Shown here: positions 31,392-42,399 of the stretch, piece after piece
Layout: each line of letters starts with the position of its first letter
How positions within the stretch are numbered: the stretch's first letter is position 1
Source: Phytopythium helicoides
Taxonomy: Eukaryota > Oomycota > Peronosporomycetes > Pythiales > Pythiaceae
Assembly (NCBI GenBank): GCA_024867545.1
Contig: JANFNE010000024.1
Coordinates: 248,001 to 312,000, forward strand
Length of the DNA: 64,000 nucleotides
Reading direction: 5' to 3'
Translations under genes and position numbers: made by a program
The notes under the pieces: model-generated
What the model was told of the DNA's origin: nothing
Database searches by the model: none
Seen by the model: the letters and a program-made list of their open reading frames with translations, nothing else

Positions 31392-33096
31392 ATGCGTGTC
31401 TTCAGCCAATACGTCGCCGGCGCCTGCTTCGTCTCGGCTGCTGCTTCAGTCGTCTCGGCCAACGATGCCAGTGCCCCCACCGTCACCGTCAAGAATGGAT
31501 CCTACTACGGAGTCTACCAAGCCACCTACGACCAAGACCTCTTCCTGGGTATGCCCTTCGCCCAGCCTCCAGTCGGAAACCTGCGCTTCGCCAACCCGCA
31601 GCCGCTTAACGCCTCGTGGACCGAGTCGAAGAACGCGACCGAGTACTCTCCGGAGTGCTACGGCTACGGCAGCGACCAGTGGGTGTTGGGCAACATCGTG
31701 TCGGAGGACTGTTTGACGCTGAACGTGGTTCGTCCGAGTGGTATTTCTGAGGGAGCGGAGTTGCCAGTGGCTGTGTGGATTTATGGTGGAGGCTTTCGCC
31801 AAGGAGGAGCTAGTGATCCTCGCTACAACCTGACGTACATCGTGGATCAGGGTGTGAAGATGCACAAGCCGTTCATTGGCGTGAGCATCAACTACCGTCT
31901 CAGTGGCTTCGGTTTCATGTGGGGTTCCGATGTTGAAGCTGCGGGAATTGGCAATCTCGGTCTGAAGGATCAGCGTCTTGCGCTGAACTGGGTGAAGGAG
32001 AACATTGCGAGCTTCGGTGGTAACCCGGATCAGGTGACGATCTGGGGTGAGAGCGCTGGCGCTTTCAGCGTTGGGCATCAGCTGATCGCGTATGGTGGTC
32101 GAGATGACGGGCTCTTCCGAGGTGCTATCATGCAGTCCGGTTCAGCGTCCAATGCAGCGTGGTCGAACGTGTATTTGAACGCTTCTGAATGGGATGTGTA
32201 CTACGAGAACATCACTGGCACGGTTGGTTGCTCCTCTGCATCGGATACTCTGGCTTGTCTTCGTGAGGTACCGATCGAGACTCTGTCGAATGCTCTCAAC
32301 AACACAGCCTTCGCAACAGCTTCGGCGTTCCGTCCGGTGATTGACGGCGAGTTTGTCACGACCGATGGCATCACGCTCCTGCGCACAGGCCAATTCGTGA
32401 AGGTGCCTATTCTGCAAGGCCAGAACCACGACGAAGGCTCTGCTTTTGCGACGACTGGCATAGACACGGACGAAGAGTTCCACGACTATCTCATCAGTGC
32501 TGGTCGCACGGAAGAGGAGGCTGCGATTCTCGCTAAGGTCTACCCGGACATTCCAGAGATCGGAATCCCTGGAACACTTCACGGCCGTCCTGGTGCGAAC
32601 ACGACGTACGGGCAGCAGTTCAAACGCGTTGCTGCCTACAGCGGTGATATGAAGTTCCATGCTGCTCGTCGCTACATGGCGCAGATCTGGGCGAACAGCA
32701 GCACTCCCAGCTACAACTATGTCTTCAACGTGCTTGTCAACGGACTTTCTCAATACTTCGGCTCGACGCACTTCCAGGAGGTCGCCTTCGTTTTCAACAA
32801 CAGTCAATGGCGATGGATACACCAACGCTGTGTCGAAGAACCCGTTCGAGAACGAGCCCGAGACCTTCACGCGCCTCGCCAATCTCATGTCCCGCATGTG
32901 GGTGAGCTTCATCGTGGACCAGACGCCGAACGAGTCGGGCGTGACGCACCTCGAGTGGCCCGAGTACAGCTTGGACGACCCTCAGCTGATTGTGTTTGAT
33001 GTGAACGCAACGGATGAGCTGGCGTACGTCGAGTCGGACACGTACCGCGCGGAGGGTATTGCGTACATCCAGGAGATTCTGGAGACAACGAGCTAA
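31392..33096 (+). CDS. Secreted type-B carboxylesterase, copy 1, with frameshift
   Basis: Alpha/beta-hydrolase of the cholinesterase/carboxylesterase family. Signal peptide MRVFSQYVAGACFVSAAASV. Nucleophile Ser221 is in GESAGAFS, the acid Glu in NHDEGSAF, and the His in STHFQEVAF, completing a Ser-Glu-His triad. The oxyanion region reads IYGGGF rather than the IHGGG of its three paralogues. Near 32803 an extra base (aacagtcaatgg versus aacatcaatgg in copy 2) shifts the frame; the remainder (NGDGYTNAVSKNPF to the C-terminus) continues in another frame to 33096. Without the indel the product would be about 568 aa like copy 2. Probably extracellular; the natural ester substrate is unknown. Confidence 0.85.
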
Positions 33097-33187
33097 GCGT
33101 ACACAAAGTCAGACCTGTTCAGCTTGCGCAAATAGACTGCTATGTGCTTTGGTCGGTTTCAAATCGTTTGTATGCTGAACTCTGCTG

Positions 33188-33217
33188 TGTGATCCTCACC
33201 GATCCTCACCGATCCTT
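33188..33217. repeat. Short tandem repeat gatcctcacc
   Basis: Ten-base unit repeated two and a half times between carboxylesterases 1 and 2. Confidence 0.4.
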
Positions 33218-33591
33218 TGATGATCAAACAAGGCGGTACAAGAGAGGAAGTAAACGCGAGACCTTGGTGATGATGCGCACAACATCGGCAATGCGCTGTG
33301 ATTGTGCTGTGAGAGTCGCACGTGCAGATAACCAGAGGTGAGTTGATCGGTTCGAGATTGAAATTTGAAGGTGGCAGTTGAAGCTGACGTTTTGGATTAT
33401 GCTACTTGGTGCAACATACAGTGAACTTCAAGAGAGCAGGGAGCAATTCAGTGCTTCCAAGCTGTGGTTCCATCCTTTGCTGTGATCAGCAAAGTGATCT
33501 ACTCAAGCTCCATCAGTTTCAAATTTGCTTTCAAGCTGCAACAGAACCTGCGGAAACCCAAGGCTCGCAATCAAACCCAGCCGTCAACATA

Positions 33592-35298
33592 ATGCGAGTT
33601 CCAGCACCATTCATTGCCACAGTCTCCGCAGTCGCTGCCATCACCTCGGCAGTCTCTGCTGACGATGCCAGTGCCCCCACCGTCACCGTCAAGAATGGAT
33701 CCTACTACGGAGTCTACCAAGCCACCTACGACCAAGACCTCTTCCTGGGTATGCCCTTCGCTCAGCCTCCAGTCGGAAGTCTGCGCTTCGCCAACCCGCA
33801 GCCGCTCAACACCACGTGGACCGAGTCGAAGAACGCGACCGAGTACTCTCCGGAGTGCTACGGCTACGGCAGCGACCAGTGGGTGTTGGGCAACATTCTG
33901 TCGGAGGACTGTTTGACACTGAACGTGGTTCGTCCGAGTGGTATTTCTGAGGGAGCGGAGTTGCCTGTGGCTGTGTGGATCCATGGCGGCGGCTACTTTG
34001 AAGGAGGTTCGCGTGATCCTCGCTACAACCTGACGTACATCGTGGATCAGGGTGTGAAGATGCACAAGCCGTTCATTGGCGTGAGCATCAACTACCGTCT
34101 CAGTGGCTTCGGTTTCATGTGGGGTTCCGATGTTGAAGCTGCGGGAATCGGTAACCTCGGTCTGAAGGATCAGCGTCTTGCGCTGAACTGGGTGAAGGAG
34201 AACATTGCGAGCTTCGGTGGAAACCCGGATCAGGTGACGATCTGGGGTGAGAGCGCCGGTGCTCTGAGTGTTGGGCTCCACCTGATCGCGTACGGCGGTC
34301 GCGATGACGGGCTCTTCCGTGGTGCAATTCTGGAGTCTGGCTCTGCTTCCAATGCTCCATGGGGAAACAGCTACCTCAACGCGTCGGCGTGGGATGTGTA
34401 CTACGAGAACGTTACTGGCACGGTTGGCTGCTCCTCGGCATCGGATACGCTGGCTTGTCTTCGTGAGGTGCCGATCCAGACGCTTTCGGATGCACTCAAC
34501 GCTTCTTCTGGTGCTGATGTAGAAGCCTATCGCCCCGTGATCGACAACGACTTTGTTACTGCCGACGGCTTTACGCTTCTGCGCACTGGTCAATTCGTGA
34601 AGGTACCTATTCTGCAAGGCCAGAACCATGATGAAGGCTCTGTTTTTGGCACCACAGGAATTGATACGGATGAAGAGTTCCACGACTACCTGGTGGAGAC
34701 CAAGGGCTGGTCAGAGGAGCAGGCTGCGATCCTCGCTAAGGTCTACCCGGACATTCCGGAGATCGGAGTTCCCGGCACGCTCCACGGTCGTCCGAGCGCT
34801 GACTCTGGGTATGGACTCCAGTTCAAGCGTGTGGCTGCGTACGCTGGTGACATGGCGTTCCACGCTGCTCGTCGTTACATGGGTCAAATCTGGGCGAACC
34901 ATAGCATCCCGAGCTACAACTATGTTTTCAATGTGCTTGTCAACGGACTTCCGCAGTACATTGGCGCCACTCACTTCCAAGAAGTTGTCTTCGTCTTCAA
35001 CAACATCAATGGCGATGGATACACCAACGCTGTGTCGAAGAACCCGTTCGAGAACGAGCCCGAGACCTTCACGCGCCTCGCCAATCTCATGTCCCGCATG
35101 TGGGTGAGCTTCATCGTGGACCAGACGCCGAACAAGTCAGGCGTGACGCACCTCGAGTGGCCCGAGTACAGCTTGGACGACCCTCAGCTGATTGTGTTTG
35201 ATGTGAACGCAACGGATGAGCTGGCGTACGTCGAGGCGGACACATACCGCGCGGAGGCTATCGCGTACATCCTGGAGATCCTGGAGTCGACGAGCTGA
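33592..35298 (+). CDS. Secreted type-B carboxylesterase, copy 2
   Basis: 568-aa intact enzyme. Signal peptide MRVPAPFIATVSAVAAITSA, oxyanion hole IHGGGY, nucleophile Ser221 in GESAGALS, Glu in NHDEGSVF, His in ATHFQEVVF. Paired Cys residues (PECYG/EDCLTLN and GCSS/ACLRE) match the disulfides of the family. Several N-glycosylation sequons. An in-frame extension reaches 33406, but the start at 33592 immediately precedes the signal peptide. Tandem with copy 1; much of the sequence is identical at the nucleotide level, suggesting gene conversion. Confidence 0.92.
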   Translation: MRVPAPFIATVSAVAAITSAVSADDASAPTVTVKNGSYYGVYQATYDQDLFLGMPFAQPPVGSLRFANPQPLNTTWTESKNATEYSPECYGYGSDQWVLGNILSEDCLTLNVVRPSGISEGAELPVAVWIHGGGYFEGGSRDPRYNLTYIVDQGVKMHKPFIGVSINYRLSGFGFMWGSDVEAAGIGNLGLKDQRLALNWVKENIASFGGNPDQVTIWGESAGALSVGLHLIAYGGRDDGLFRGAILESGSASNAPWGNSYLNASAWDVYYENVTGTVGCSSASDTLACLREVPIQTLSDALNASSGADVEAYRPVIDNDFVTADGFTLLRTGQFVKVPILQGQNHDEGSVFGTTGIDTDEEFHDYLVETKGWSEEQAAILAKVYPDIPEIGVPGTLHGRPSADSGYGLQFKRVAAYAGDMAFHAARRYMGQIWANHSIPSYNYVFNVLVNGLPQYIGATHFQEVVFVFNNINGDGYTNAVSKNPFENEPETFTRLANLMSRMWVSFIVDQTPNKSGVTHLEWPEYSLDDPQLIVFDVNATDELAYVEADTYRAEAIAYILEILESTS

Positions 35299-35636
35299 GC
35301 TGATGCACACTCGATGCGGCATCGCTTAAATAGACCCTCAAAAGTTTGCCAACACCGTGACGCGTTAACGCGCTGACACTGCCTTGAAACGTACTATTCG
35401 TCCTTTGCGTTTTGCACCACCTGAGTCGTCAACAACTTCACCGGAACTGAGCAGCCGCCTCCTCTGCGGAGGCCTGCCGCACGTATCAATTGCGTGCAGG
35501 ATACTCGATCCAATACAGAGACCGTTGGAGCGCCGCCACACTTCAACACCTATGAAGCTTGCGTGAGGTCCGAGAGGCTCCTTGCTAGCTGCCCGGCAAC
35601 TCTCAACGCCCTGCCGGTCTTGCTTGAGTCGCGAAT

Positions 35637-36143
35637 TTGCAAGATGACGTTCAAGCGGCCTCATTTCCCGGCTCACTTCGACCTCCGGCCCCGCTCCAAG
35701 CTACTCCCAAGTACTTCCAAACTCACTGGCGCGCTGTCCCCGAGGCTTGCCAGGTTTGCAAGCTCGCCGACACTTTCTTCAGCAACCTCGATCTTCGTGC
35801 CGACGGCATCAAGTTGCCTTACAATGTCCAACCATTCAACCATCCAAGCAAGGGGATTTGTGCCGGAGGCAAGACGATCGACGTGCAGAGTCTACGAGGA
35901 GCTCTGAGACTAGGAAGCAGGAACGGTGGCGCAAGCAGGTGGGAGGCCGGGGTGCTAGCTTGCGAAGGAAGGGACCGAAGGCACCGCCGACGTCTTCATC
36001 TACATTTCCATTCAAGCGAGTCGAGCGATTACATTCCAGCCACACAAGTGAGCCAAGCCACACGGGACAACATGTCCGACATGGCAAAGGGGTCGAGTGG
36101 TCCTCTGGGTCTTCCCAGAGAGCCTAAGTGTGAGTCTGGGTAG
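35637..36143 (+). pseudogene. Unrecognised gene with frame breaks
   Basis: A conserved-looking stretch spread over frames: KRPHFPAHFDLRPRSKLL in one frame, then YFQTHWRAVPEACQVCKLAD, FFSNLDLRADGIKLPYNVQP and ICAGGKTIDVQSLRGAL in the next, then ETRKQERWRKQVGGRGASLR in a third. The style (short, basic, a CxxC motif) suggests a small organellar or ribosome-associated protein, but I cannot name it. Either a decayed copy or a gene with two sequence errors. Confidence 0.35.
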
Positions 36144-36358
36144 TTTTCAACACGAACCTGCTCACACGGTATCCATACCGATACTAGTCGCGAAAATAGA
36201 TGTGCACTTGGTTCTGACCCGGATCATGGTTGAATCTGGCACTGATCATGGCAGCCAGTGAATAAACAGGGCTGCAGACGTCATCGTCTGGTTGCGCTGG
36301 GGAGCTGAGACCGCCTCACTCCTCGATCCTCCTCCAGTCTCCCCTTGAGTCACCAGCA

Positions 36359-36883
36359 ATGGCGCTGCGGAACCTGCGCATTCGGCCGTACTTGCCTCGC
36401 GACATGGCTGGCGTGGCGCGTGTGTTCGTGGACGGCTCGGCGTTCTACAAGGACGACTTCCCGGGAGAGCACTGGGACGCTTTCATCAAGGAGAGCCTGG
36501 ACGGGGACCTGTCCAAGATCGAGGAGCGATACGTGGCTCCTGGCGGCAACTTCTGGGTCGCGACGGCGCAGGTCGAGCCAGAAGAGGACGAGGAGCAGGT
36601 CGTGGGCATCGTGGGGCTCGAAAAGAGGGACGAGGCCGAGGCCGAGCTCCGCCGCATGGCCGTGTCGAGCGTCTGCCGCCGTGGAGGCGTCGGCCGCAAG
36701 CTGGTGGCGCACCTGGAGCAGTGGGCCAAGGACCAGGGCTTCGTGCGAGTCACGCTCATGAACGGCGGCCCGAGAGAGGACGCGCGCAACTTCTACCGCG
36801 CGATCGGCTACAAGGACGTCGGCACCGTCGTGGTGTCCAAGGACCCCTTCATCGAGGTCTTCCGGCTCGCCAAGGAGCTGTAG
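36359..36883 (+). CDS. GNAT-family N-acetyltransferase, copy 3
   Basis: 174-aa GNAT protein, the most diverged of the array. GGNFWVATAQVEPEEDEEQV carries an acidic insert before VVGIVGLE; motif A is CRRGGVGRKLVAHLEQWA and motif B is REDARNFYRAIGY. The N-terminus (MALRNLRIRPYLPRDMAGVA) starts directly in the GNAT fold. GC-rich third positions set it apart from copies 1, 2 and 4. Confidence 0.85.
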   Translation: MALRNLRIRPYLPRDMAGVARVFVDGSAFYKDDFPGEHWDAFIKESLDGDLSKIEERYVAPGGNFWVATAQVEPEEDEEQVVGIVGLEKRDEAEAELRRMAVSSVCRRGGVGRKLVAHLEQWAKDQGFVRVTLMNGGPREDARNFYRAIGYKDVGTVVVSKDPFIEVFRLAKEL

Positions 36884-37278
36884 AGGTGAACGCAATCGCC
36901 ACCGTCATTCATTCACGTAAAGTAATCTTTTTGCGTTAGAGTACCTCCTGCTCACCTCCATGCTTCGCCGGAACGGATCCCACCGTCTGTCACGTGGGAC
37001 ACGCACGAGCTACAGTACATCGCCTATGCGCCTGCGAACGACTGGACGCGTGCCTGCTGCAATCGCTGCTGGCAGCGTTGCAGGTGCCGGATTACGTAGC
37101 TCGGCTTTGTCCTTTGTCCCTGCTGCAAGTGCAAGAGAAGGCGTCTTGGAGGCTCCCGATGGCCCCCAGTCGCACGGCGTGCCAGATTCTGGAGGCCCAA
37201 AGCAGGCAGCATGGACTCGCGACCATTTCGCAATTGTCCAGGCAGAGTCCAAGTTAGTCCTCTGCAAACAGACTCGAG

Positions 37279-37827
37279 ATGGCCCCTCTTGATCCAGAGA
37301 ACTCGGCGCTCGCCTCGACGCCAACATTCGTCACTCGGCAGTTTGAGTCGCGAGACCTGGACCAAGTCATCTCCATCTTCGCCGAGGGCATGAGCGGTTA
37401 CCCTGAGCACAAGGGCAGCCCCCAATTGGCGGAGTACGTTGAGCACAGCGTCAAGACGGATCTGGGTGACATCCACGGCACATATATCGCTCCTGGCGGG
37501 AACTTCTGGGTCGTGACGCCCGCCGACGACTCGTCACTCGTCGTTGGCATGGTCGCTCTCGAGCCGAAGCCCGAGAAGGAAGGAGAGTTGCGCCGCATGT
37601 CAGTGAAGAGCGAATACCGACGATATGGAATTGGGCGGCTACTCATCTCGACGCTGGAGCAGTGGGCGGCCGCAGAGGGATACCGCAAGGTTTGGCTGAC
37701 GACCGGTGCCATCATGCGCCAGGCCTGTGCCTTCTACACCTCGATGCGGTACGCCGAGGTCGACCGCATCCTCATCCAGGACGAATTCTATGCGATCAAG
37801 TTCGAGAAAGCCTTGAACACCGTCTGA
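37279..37827 (+). CDS. GNAT-family N-acetyltransferase, copy 4
   Basis: 182-aa GNAT protein with GGNFWVVTPADDSSLVVGMV, ELRRMSVKSEYRRYGIGRLL (motif A) and VWLTTGAIMRQACAFYTSM (motif B, where paralogues have KARAFYEAN). ATG at 37279 begins MAPLDPENSA, alignable with copies 1 and 2. The sequence 300 nt upstream (tgcttcgccggaac...) is also found upstream of copy 5, marking a tandem duplication unit. Confidence 0.85.
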   Translation: MAPLDPENSALASTPTFVTRQFESRDLDQVISIFAEGMSGYPEHKGSPQLAEYVEHSVKTDLGDIHGTYIAPGGNFWVVTPADDSSLVVGMVALEPKPEKEGELRRMSVKSEYRRYGIGRLLISTLEQWAAAEGYRKVWLTTGAIMRQACAFYTSMRYAEVDRILIQDEFYAIKFEKALNTV

Positions 37828-38259
37828 TCGATCAAATACAAGTTCTTTTACAACACTTTGTCGTTGAGAGTGTGCCGCTTTTGGCTGGTGATGACACGAA
37901 GTAGTCCTTCGGAACGCAGCGTCGATATTGCCCTGTGACTCAGCTGGTCGAGAACCTATCCAAGCGATCACATTCCCCTGATACGACTGACAATGAGTCA
38001 CATAGTGGAGATTGGAGAGAGATTCACTCACAGCCCCTAAATCCCTTCACGTCTGGTGATGTCAGTTTGCACGCTCACCCATTGCTATGCTCCGCCGGAA
38101 CAGTTCGCATCATTCATGGGACACGCAGACGCCAGTCATCATGCACTCTCTCTTCTCGACTACCGGTGGACCCAAGAAGCCACGCAACATGGATCCATCA
38201 TTTCCCAACTCGCCAAGTTGGCTCATTGAGCTGCATCAAAGACTATTGCAACTCTCGCA

Positions 38260-38821
38260 ATGCCCCCGATGGACCCTGCAAAGTCGTCGCCCGCATTCGT
38301 TGCTCGGCGGTTCGAGCCAAGAGACCAAGAACAGGTCATCGCTTTGTTCGTCGAGGGCATGAGCGCTTACCCCGAGCATAAGGATAGCCCCGAGCACGTG
38401 CAATACGTCCAGCACAGCATCAAGGGAGACTTGAGCAACATTTACGCCACGTACGTCGCCACCGGTGGGAATTTCTGGGTCGCGACGCCCGTCGACAACT
38501 CCCTCGCTCGTCGTTGGTATGCTCGCACTGGAACTCAAGCCTCAGATTGAGAAAGAGGTCAACAAGGAAGGAGAGCTGCGCCGGATGGCGGTCAAGACCG
38601 ACTACCGGCGTTACGGCGTAGGCCGACTGCTTACCTCAACGCTGGAGCAGTGGGCTGCAGCCGAAGGCTATCACAAGCTTTGGCTGACGACCGGCGCCAA
38701 CATGGACAAGGCGCGCGCCTTCTACACGGCTGCGGGATTTGTGGAGGTCGACCGGGTCAAGATCCACGACGACTTTTTCTCCATCAAGTTCGAGAAGGTG
38801 TTAGGTGGTCGGATCGATTGA
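38260..38821 (+). CDS. GNAT-family N-acetyltransferase, copy 5, frameshifted
   Basis: About 187 codons in two frames. The N-terminal frame (MPPMDPAKSSPAFVARRFEP) runs to VATPVDNS; one extra C near 38500 (tccctcgctc versus tcctcgctc) moves the rest into another frame: SLVVGMLALELKP, ELRRMAVKTDYRRYGVGRLL, LWLTTGANMDKARAFYTAAGF. It also has a small insert (QIEKEVNKEGE) relative to copy 4. All GNAT motifs are intact beyond the indel, which sits in a C-run and may be a base-call error. Confidence 0.78.
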
Positions 38822-39025
38822 GCAAATTGTTTTGAGCCGTATCTGAACTAGAGAGAATTCATGAAGGCCTTGATAGGATGCACCCTCGATACGATGGACC
38901 TCATGAATGAATGGCCGCGCCAGAGCAGGTGCAGTGGTTGCGCATCAGCTTCGTTCGGCGACGGCTCAGTCGCGCATTTTCCGCTTCTGTAGCAGTCGTC
39001 TCGTTCGTGAACGCAGGTTGTAGCC

Positions 39026-39548
39026 ATGTCAGAGACTTCCGAGATCCGCGTGCGGCCGTACCGCGCGGAGAACCACGCGCGCGTGCTGGAGCTGTTCGAG
39101 TACGGCACCATGTTCGACATTGAAGAGAAGTATCACGCGGCGTTCGCAACATACCTGCACAAGGGGCCGCACGACGGACCTGGCCGACATTGAGGGCGCC
39201 TACCGCGTGCTCGGCGGGGACTTTTGGGTCGCGACAGCCTCGCTCGAGAGCGGGGAGGAGTCCGTCGTGGGCTGCATCGGGCTCATGGTAAAGCCCCACG
39301 AGGAAGGCGAGGTGCGGCGGCTGTTTGTGGACGGCGCGTTCCACCGGCGCGGCATCGGCTCCAAGCTGCTCAGGGAGCTCGAGAGGCGCGCGCAGAGCCT
39401 CGGACTGCGCCGCCTGACGCTCGACGCCGGCAACGAGCGGCTGCACGCCCAGCGTTTCTACGGCACGCACGGCTTCGAGCGCACTGGCACCTTCGTGCTG
39501 TTCGAGCAGCCTCGGTACGAGGCCTGCATCATGGTCAAGCAGCTCTGA
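39026..39548 (+). CDS. GNAT-family N-acetyltransferase, copy 6, frameshifted
   Basis: Last member of the array. It begins MSETSEIRVRPYRAENHARV; the frame changes near 39164 (one extra G in aaggggccg), then TTDLADIEGAYRVLGGDFWV, VVGCIGLMVKPHEEGEVRRL and the motif A FHRRGIGSKLLRELERRA follow, with motif B RLHAQRFYGTHGF. More distant from copies 1, 2, 4 and 5, and high GC like copy 3. Confidence 0.75.
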
Positions 39549-39874
39549 CAGCGGCAAGGTGGACGCATGGACGATTGGCTGCGCGGGGCTGCCTGCACGC
39601 GGTGGACGCCTCCATCGGAGACCGTCGAGGCTGCTGACGTCAGTTGTGATGAAAGCCAGCGGGGTCTCAACCTTTTTTGTGCGTTCATCACACAAACGAC
39701 GTGTGAGTGGGTGCTAAACCTCTATTAATAGATACAAATTCTTCACAAAAATAGATTCCATACAAAAACATTTATATATAACCTGTAGTAATGTATAGTT
39801 ACGAGCACAAATTGCACACAAATCTGTGCGGGGAGCCAGCGGAACCGCACTTCTCGGTCGAGTCGACTGGCAGC

Positions 39875-40376
39875 ATGGGCGTGGGGAGCTCTCGCGAGAA
39901 CGAGCCCGCGGCGCTGGCGTTCGTGGACCGCGTGACGTCGGAGCACGCCGTGACGGTCTTCAGCAAGTCCTACTGCCCATACTGCGACCTGGTGGGCTCC
40001 ATCTCGGCCGTGGCGCCACTCTGAGCCGTGGTTTTGGTGAGACTTAGTGAGACCGTCTCGCTGCAGGCCAAGGACGTGCTGACGCAGGCTGGAGTGGACT
40101 TCCACGTCGTGGAGCTCGACCTGAAGCGAGACGATCCCTCGGGCTCGGACGTGCAGTCGGCGCTGGCCTCCAAGACCGGTGCGTCCGCCTGAAGGACGCG
40201 GATCGAGCTGACTCACACACCGACTCACGCGAGATGTTCGGTGGCAAACAGGACGCAGCACGGTGCCCAACGTGTTCCTCAAGAAGCAGTCCATCGGCGG
40301 CGGCACGGACGTGCAGGCGCTCTTCCAGTCGGGCAAGCTCGCCGAGATGCTGCGCGCCGAGGGCGTGCTCCAGTGA
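39875..40376 (+). CDS. Glutaredoxin (dithiol), three exons
   Basis: Glutathione-dependent thiol-disulfide oxidoreductase of 117 aa. Exons 39875-39991, 40067-40178 and 40252-40376 join in frame across GT-AG introns of 75 and 73 nt. Active site CPYC at residues 34-37 (SKSYCPYCDLAKDVL), cis-Pro motif TVPNVF in exon 3 and the glutathione-binding SIGGGTDVQAL follow in the expected order. The frame is open upstream to 39791, but MGVGSSRENE at 39875 gives the usual length and a Gly2/Ser5/Ser6 pattern compatible with N-myristoylation (inference). Confidence 0.9.
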
Positions 40377-40899
40377 AGTAGCAGCAGCTCCGAAGGGGGA
40401 GGAGGTGGCGCTCACCGCGTGACTCTCTCAGGCGTCGTAGCTCGTGTTATGAATCAGCAATGAATGGCTTGCCATGAGTGCACATTGGGCAGGAAGGAGG
40501 TCTTTGAGTTCGGTTGCGTGCGCGTGTTGTGCATCAAACATGCAGGAATTCACACCAAGCAATAGCTCGCCGCCGAGACCGTGAAGGTTAATGAGAAGTG
40601 ACTTGGAGCCGACTTCTAACGCGTTCAAGGTGATCGAGCGGCAATTCGAGTCGATGCCGAGCATTGAGGCCTCGACCTTCGTCTGCACATCGAGTCATCG
40701 GCGCCTCGGGGGCGGAACGAGTGACACTCGCTATGTCACGATCGGAGCTCCTCGACTTGTCTTGTCAACATGCCCACTGTCTCATGTCACAGTCACACTG
40801 TCCATTCGCGGGGCGGGCAGCGCGTCGACGGCCATTCCGAATTCCGCAACGCTAGCTTCGCGTCCAACGACCTCCAGCCGACCGTTGCTCAAGCTCCAA
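40377..40899. other. Intergenic region upstream of the oxidoreductase
   Basis: About 520 bp with no recognisable gene; the open frame entering the oxidoreductase from 40591 is not supported upstream of 40900. Confidence 0.4.
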
Positions 40900-42187
40900 A
40901 TGGCCGACAAGACCTTCGACGTCGTCGTCTTCGGCGCCACGGGGTTCACGGGAACGCTCGTCGCGCGATACCTCGCAGAGGAGGCCGAGTCAGCGCTCGG
41001 AGCTACAGGAGCGCTCAAGTGGGCCATCGCGGGACGCAGCGAGGCCAAGCTGCAGCAGACCAAGCAGACGCTCAAGGAGAAGGCACCGGGCGTGAGTCCC
41101 GAGCTCATCGACGCGCTTCCCACGATTGTGGCCGACAGCGCGGACGAGAGCTCGCTTGTGGCCATGGTGCGTCAGACCAAGGTGGTGTTGTCGCTGGTGG
41201 GTCCGTACAAGCTGTACGGGTCGCTGCTGGTGAAGGCGTGCGCCGAGAACGGCGTGCACTACTGCGACCTTGACGGGTGAGATCCTGTGGGTGGACGAGG
41301 TGGTGTCCAAGTACCAGGCCGCTGCCGAGAAGACCGGCGCGATCCTCGTCAACTGCTGTGGCTTCGAGTCGATTCCCGTCCGACCTGACGGCGTTCCTCA
41401 TCGCTGACAAGATCCGCACCAAGTACAACTCGAGCACGTCCGAGGTGGACCTGTACTTCTCGCAGTTCAAGGGCGAGGCGAGTGGCGGCACGCTCGCGAC
41501 CGTCTTCACCATGATGGAGACGTCGACGAGCAAGCAGCTCATCGCGTCGCGCAACCCGTTCTTCCTCACGGACGAGGCCACCAAGGCCAAGAAGGCCGAG
41601 GAGAAGCTGGTCGGCCCCAACGCCAGCAGCATGGCGATCTCGTACGACAAGCCGCTGGGCCTCTGGTCGTCCGTCTTCATCGGCGCGAGCGTCAACCAAG
41701 CCGTCGTGCACCGCTCCAACTACCTTGCAAGGGCGGCAAGTACGGCGACAAGTTCGTCTACCGCGAGCGGCTCGCCGTTGGTGGGTTCTTCACGCAGGTG
41801 TTGGCGACCGCGGGTGTCGCTGCTCTTGGCATCATGCTCTACTTTGGCTGGACCCGCGCACTGCTCAAGCGTCTGGCTCGTTCACCTGGTGAGGGACCGA
41901 GCGAGCGATCCATGCTCGAGGGTTTCTTCGTCGTGGACGCCACGGGCTACACCGAGGACGGCAAGCTGGCGATCAAGGCCAAGACGGTGGGCAGCGGCGA
42001 CCCGGGCTACCGCCTCACATCGCGGCTCATCTCGGAGTGCGCCATGTGCCTGGCCAAGGGCGAGCTGCAGAGCGAGTCCGTCAAGAAGGGCGGCTTCTTC
42101 ACGCCTGCCAGCGCGCTGGGCCACAAGCTGGCCGAGCGTCTCCACCGCAAGCAGTTCGTGACCTTCGACCTCAAGGAGCAGCAGTAG
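40900..42187 (+). CDS. Saccharopine-dehydrogenase-like oxidoreductase, copy 1, frameshifted
   Basis: Membrane-associated NAD(P)-binding protein of the SCCPDH-like family. The N-terminal Rossmann motif is VVFGATGFTGTLVARYL, followed by KWAIAGRSEAKLQ and VVLSLVGPYKLYGSLLVKACAENGVHYCDL. A hydrophobic helix (VAALGIMLYFGWTRALL) lies near the C-terminal third. Three single-base indels break the frame: extra T near 41270 (gaccttgacggg), extra C near 41378 (attcccgtcc) and one base missing near 41730 (cttgcaaggg). With these allowed for, it aligns end to end with intact copy 2 and would be about 428 aa. The true enzymatic reaction of this family is not established, and saccharopine activity itself is doubtful. 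Confidence 0.8.
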
Positions 42188-42399
42188 GCGAGCGATCTTT
42201 TTGAATTGACTGCGTTGAATGCCCGGCGTCATGTGTGACTCGCTCGCTGTCGAGTGAAGCGTGGCGACTCGCCAAAGATCGCAGTCGCGTCCGCTCATGG
42301 AGCGATCTTTCCGTTTCGGCCGTCGACCTCTCGGCGCCTGCGCCACTTGCAGACTCGCCGCCTTCTTGAGACCGACCGCCTTTGACAGCCTCGACCAGC

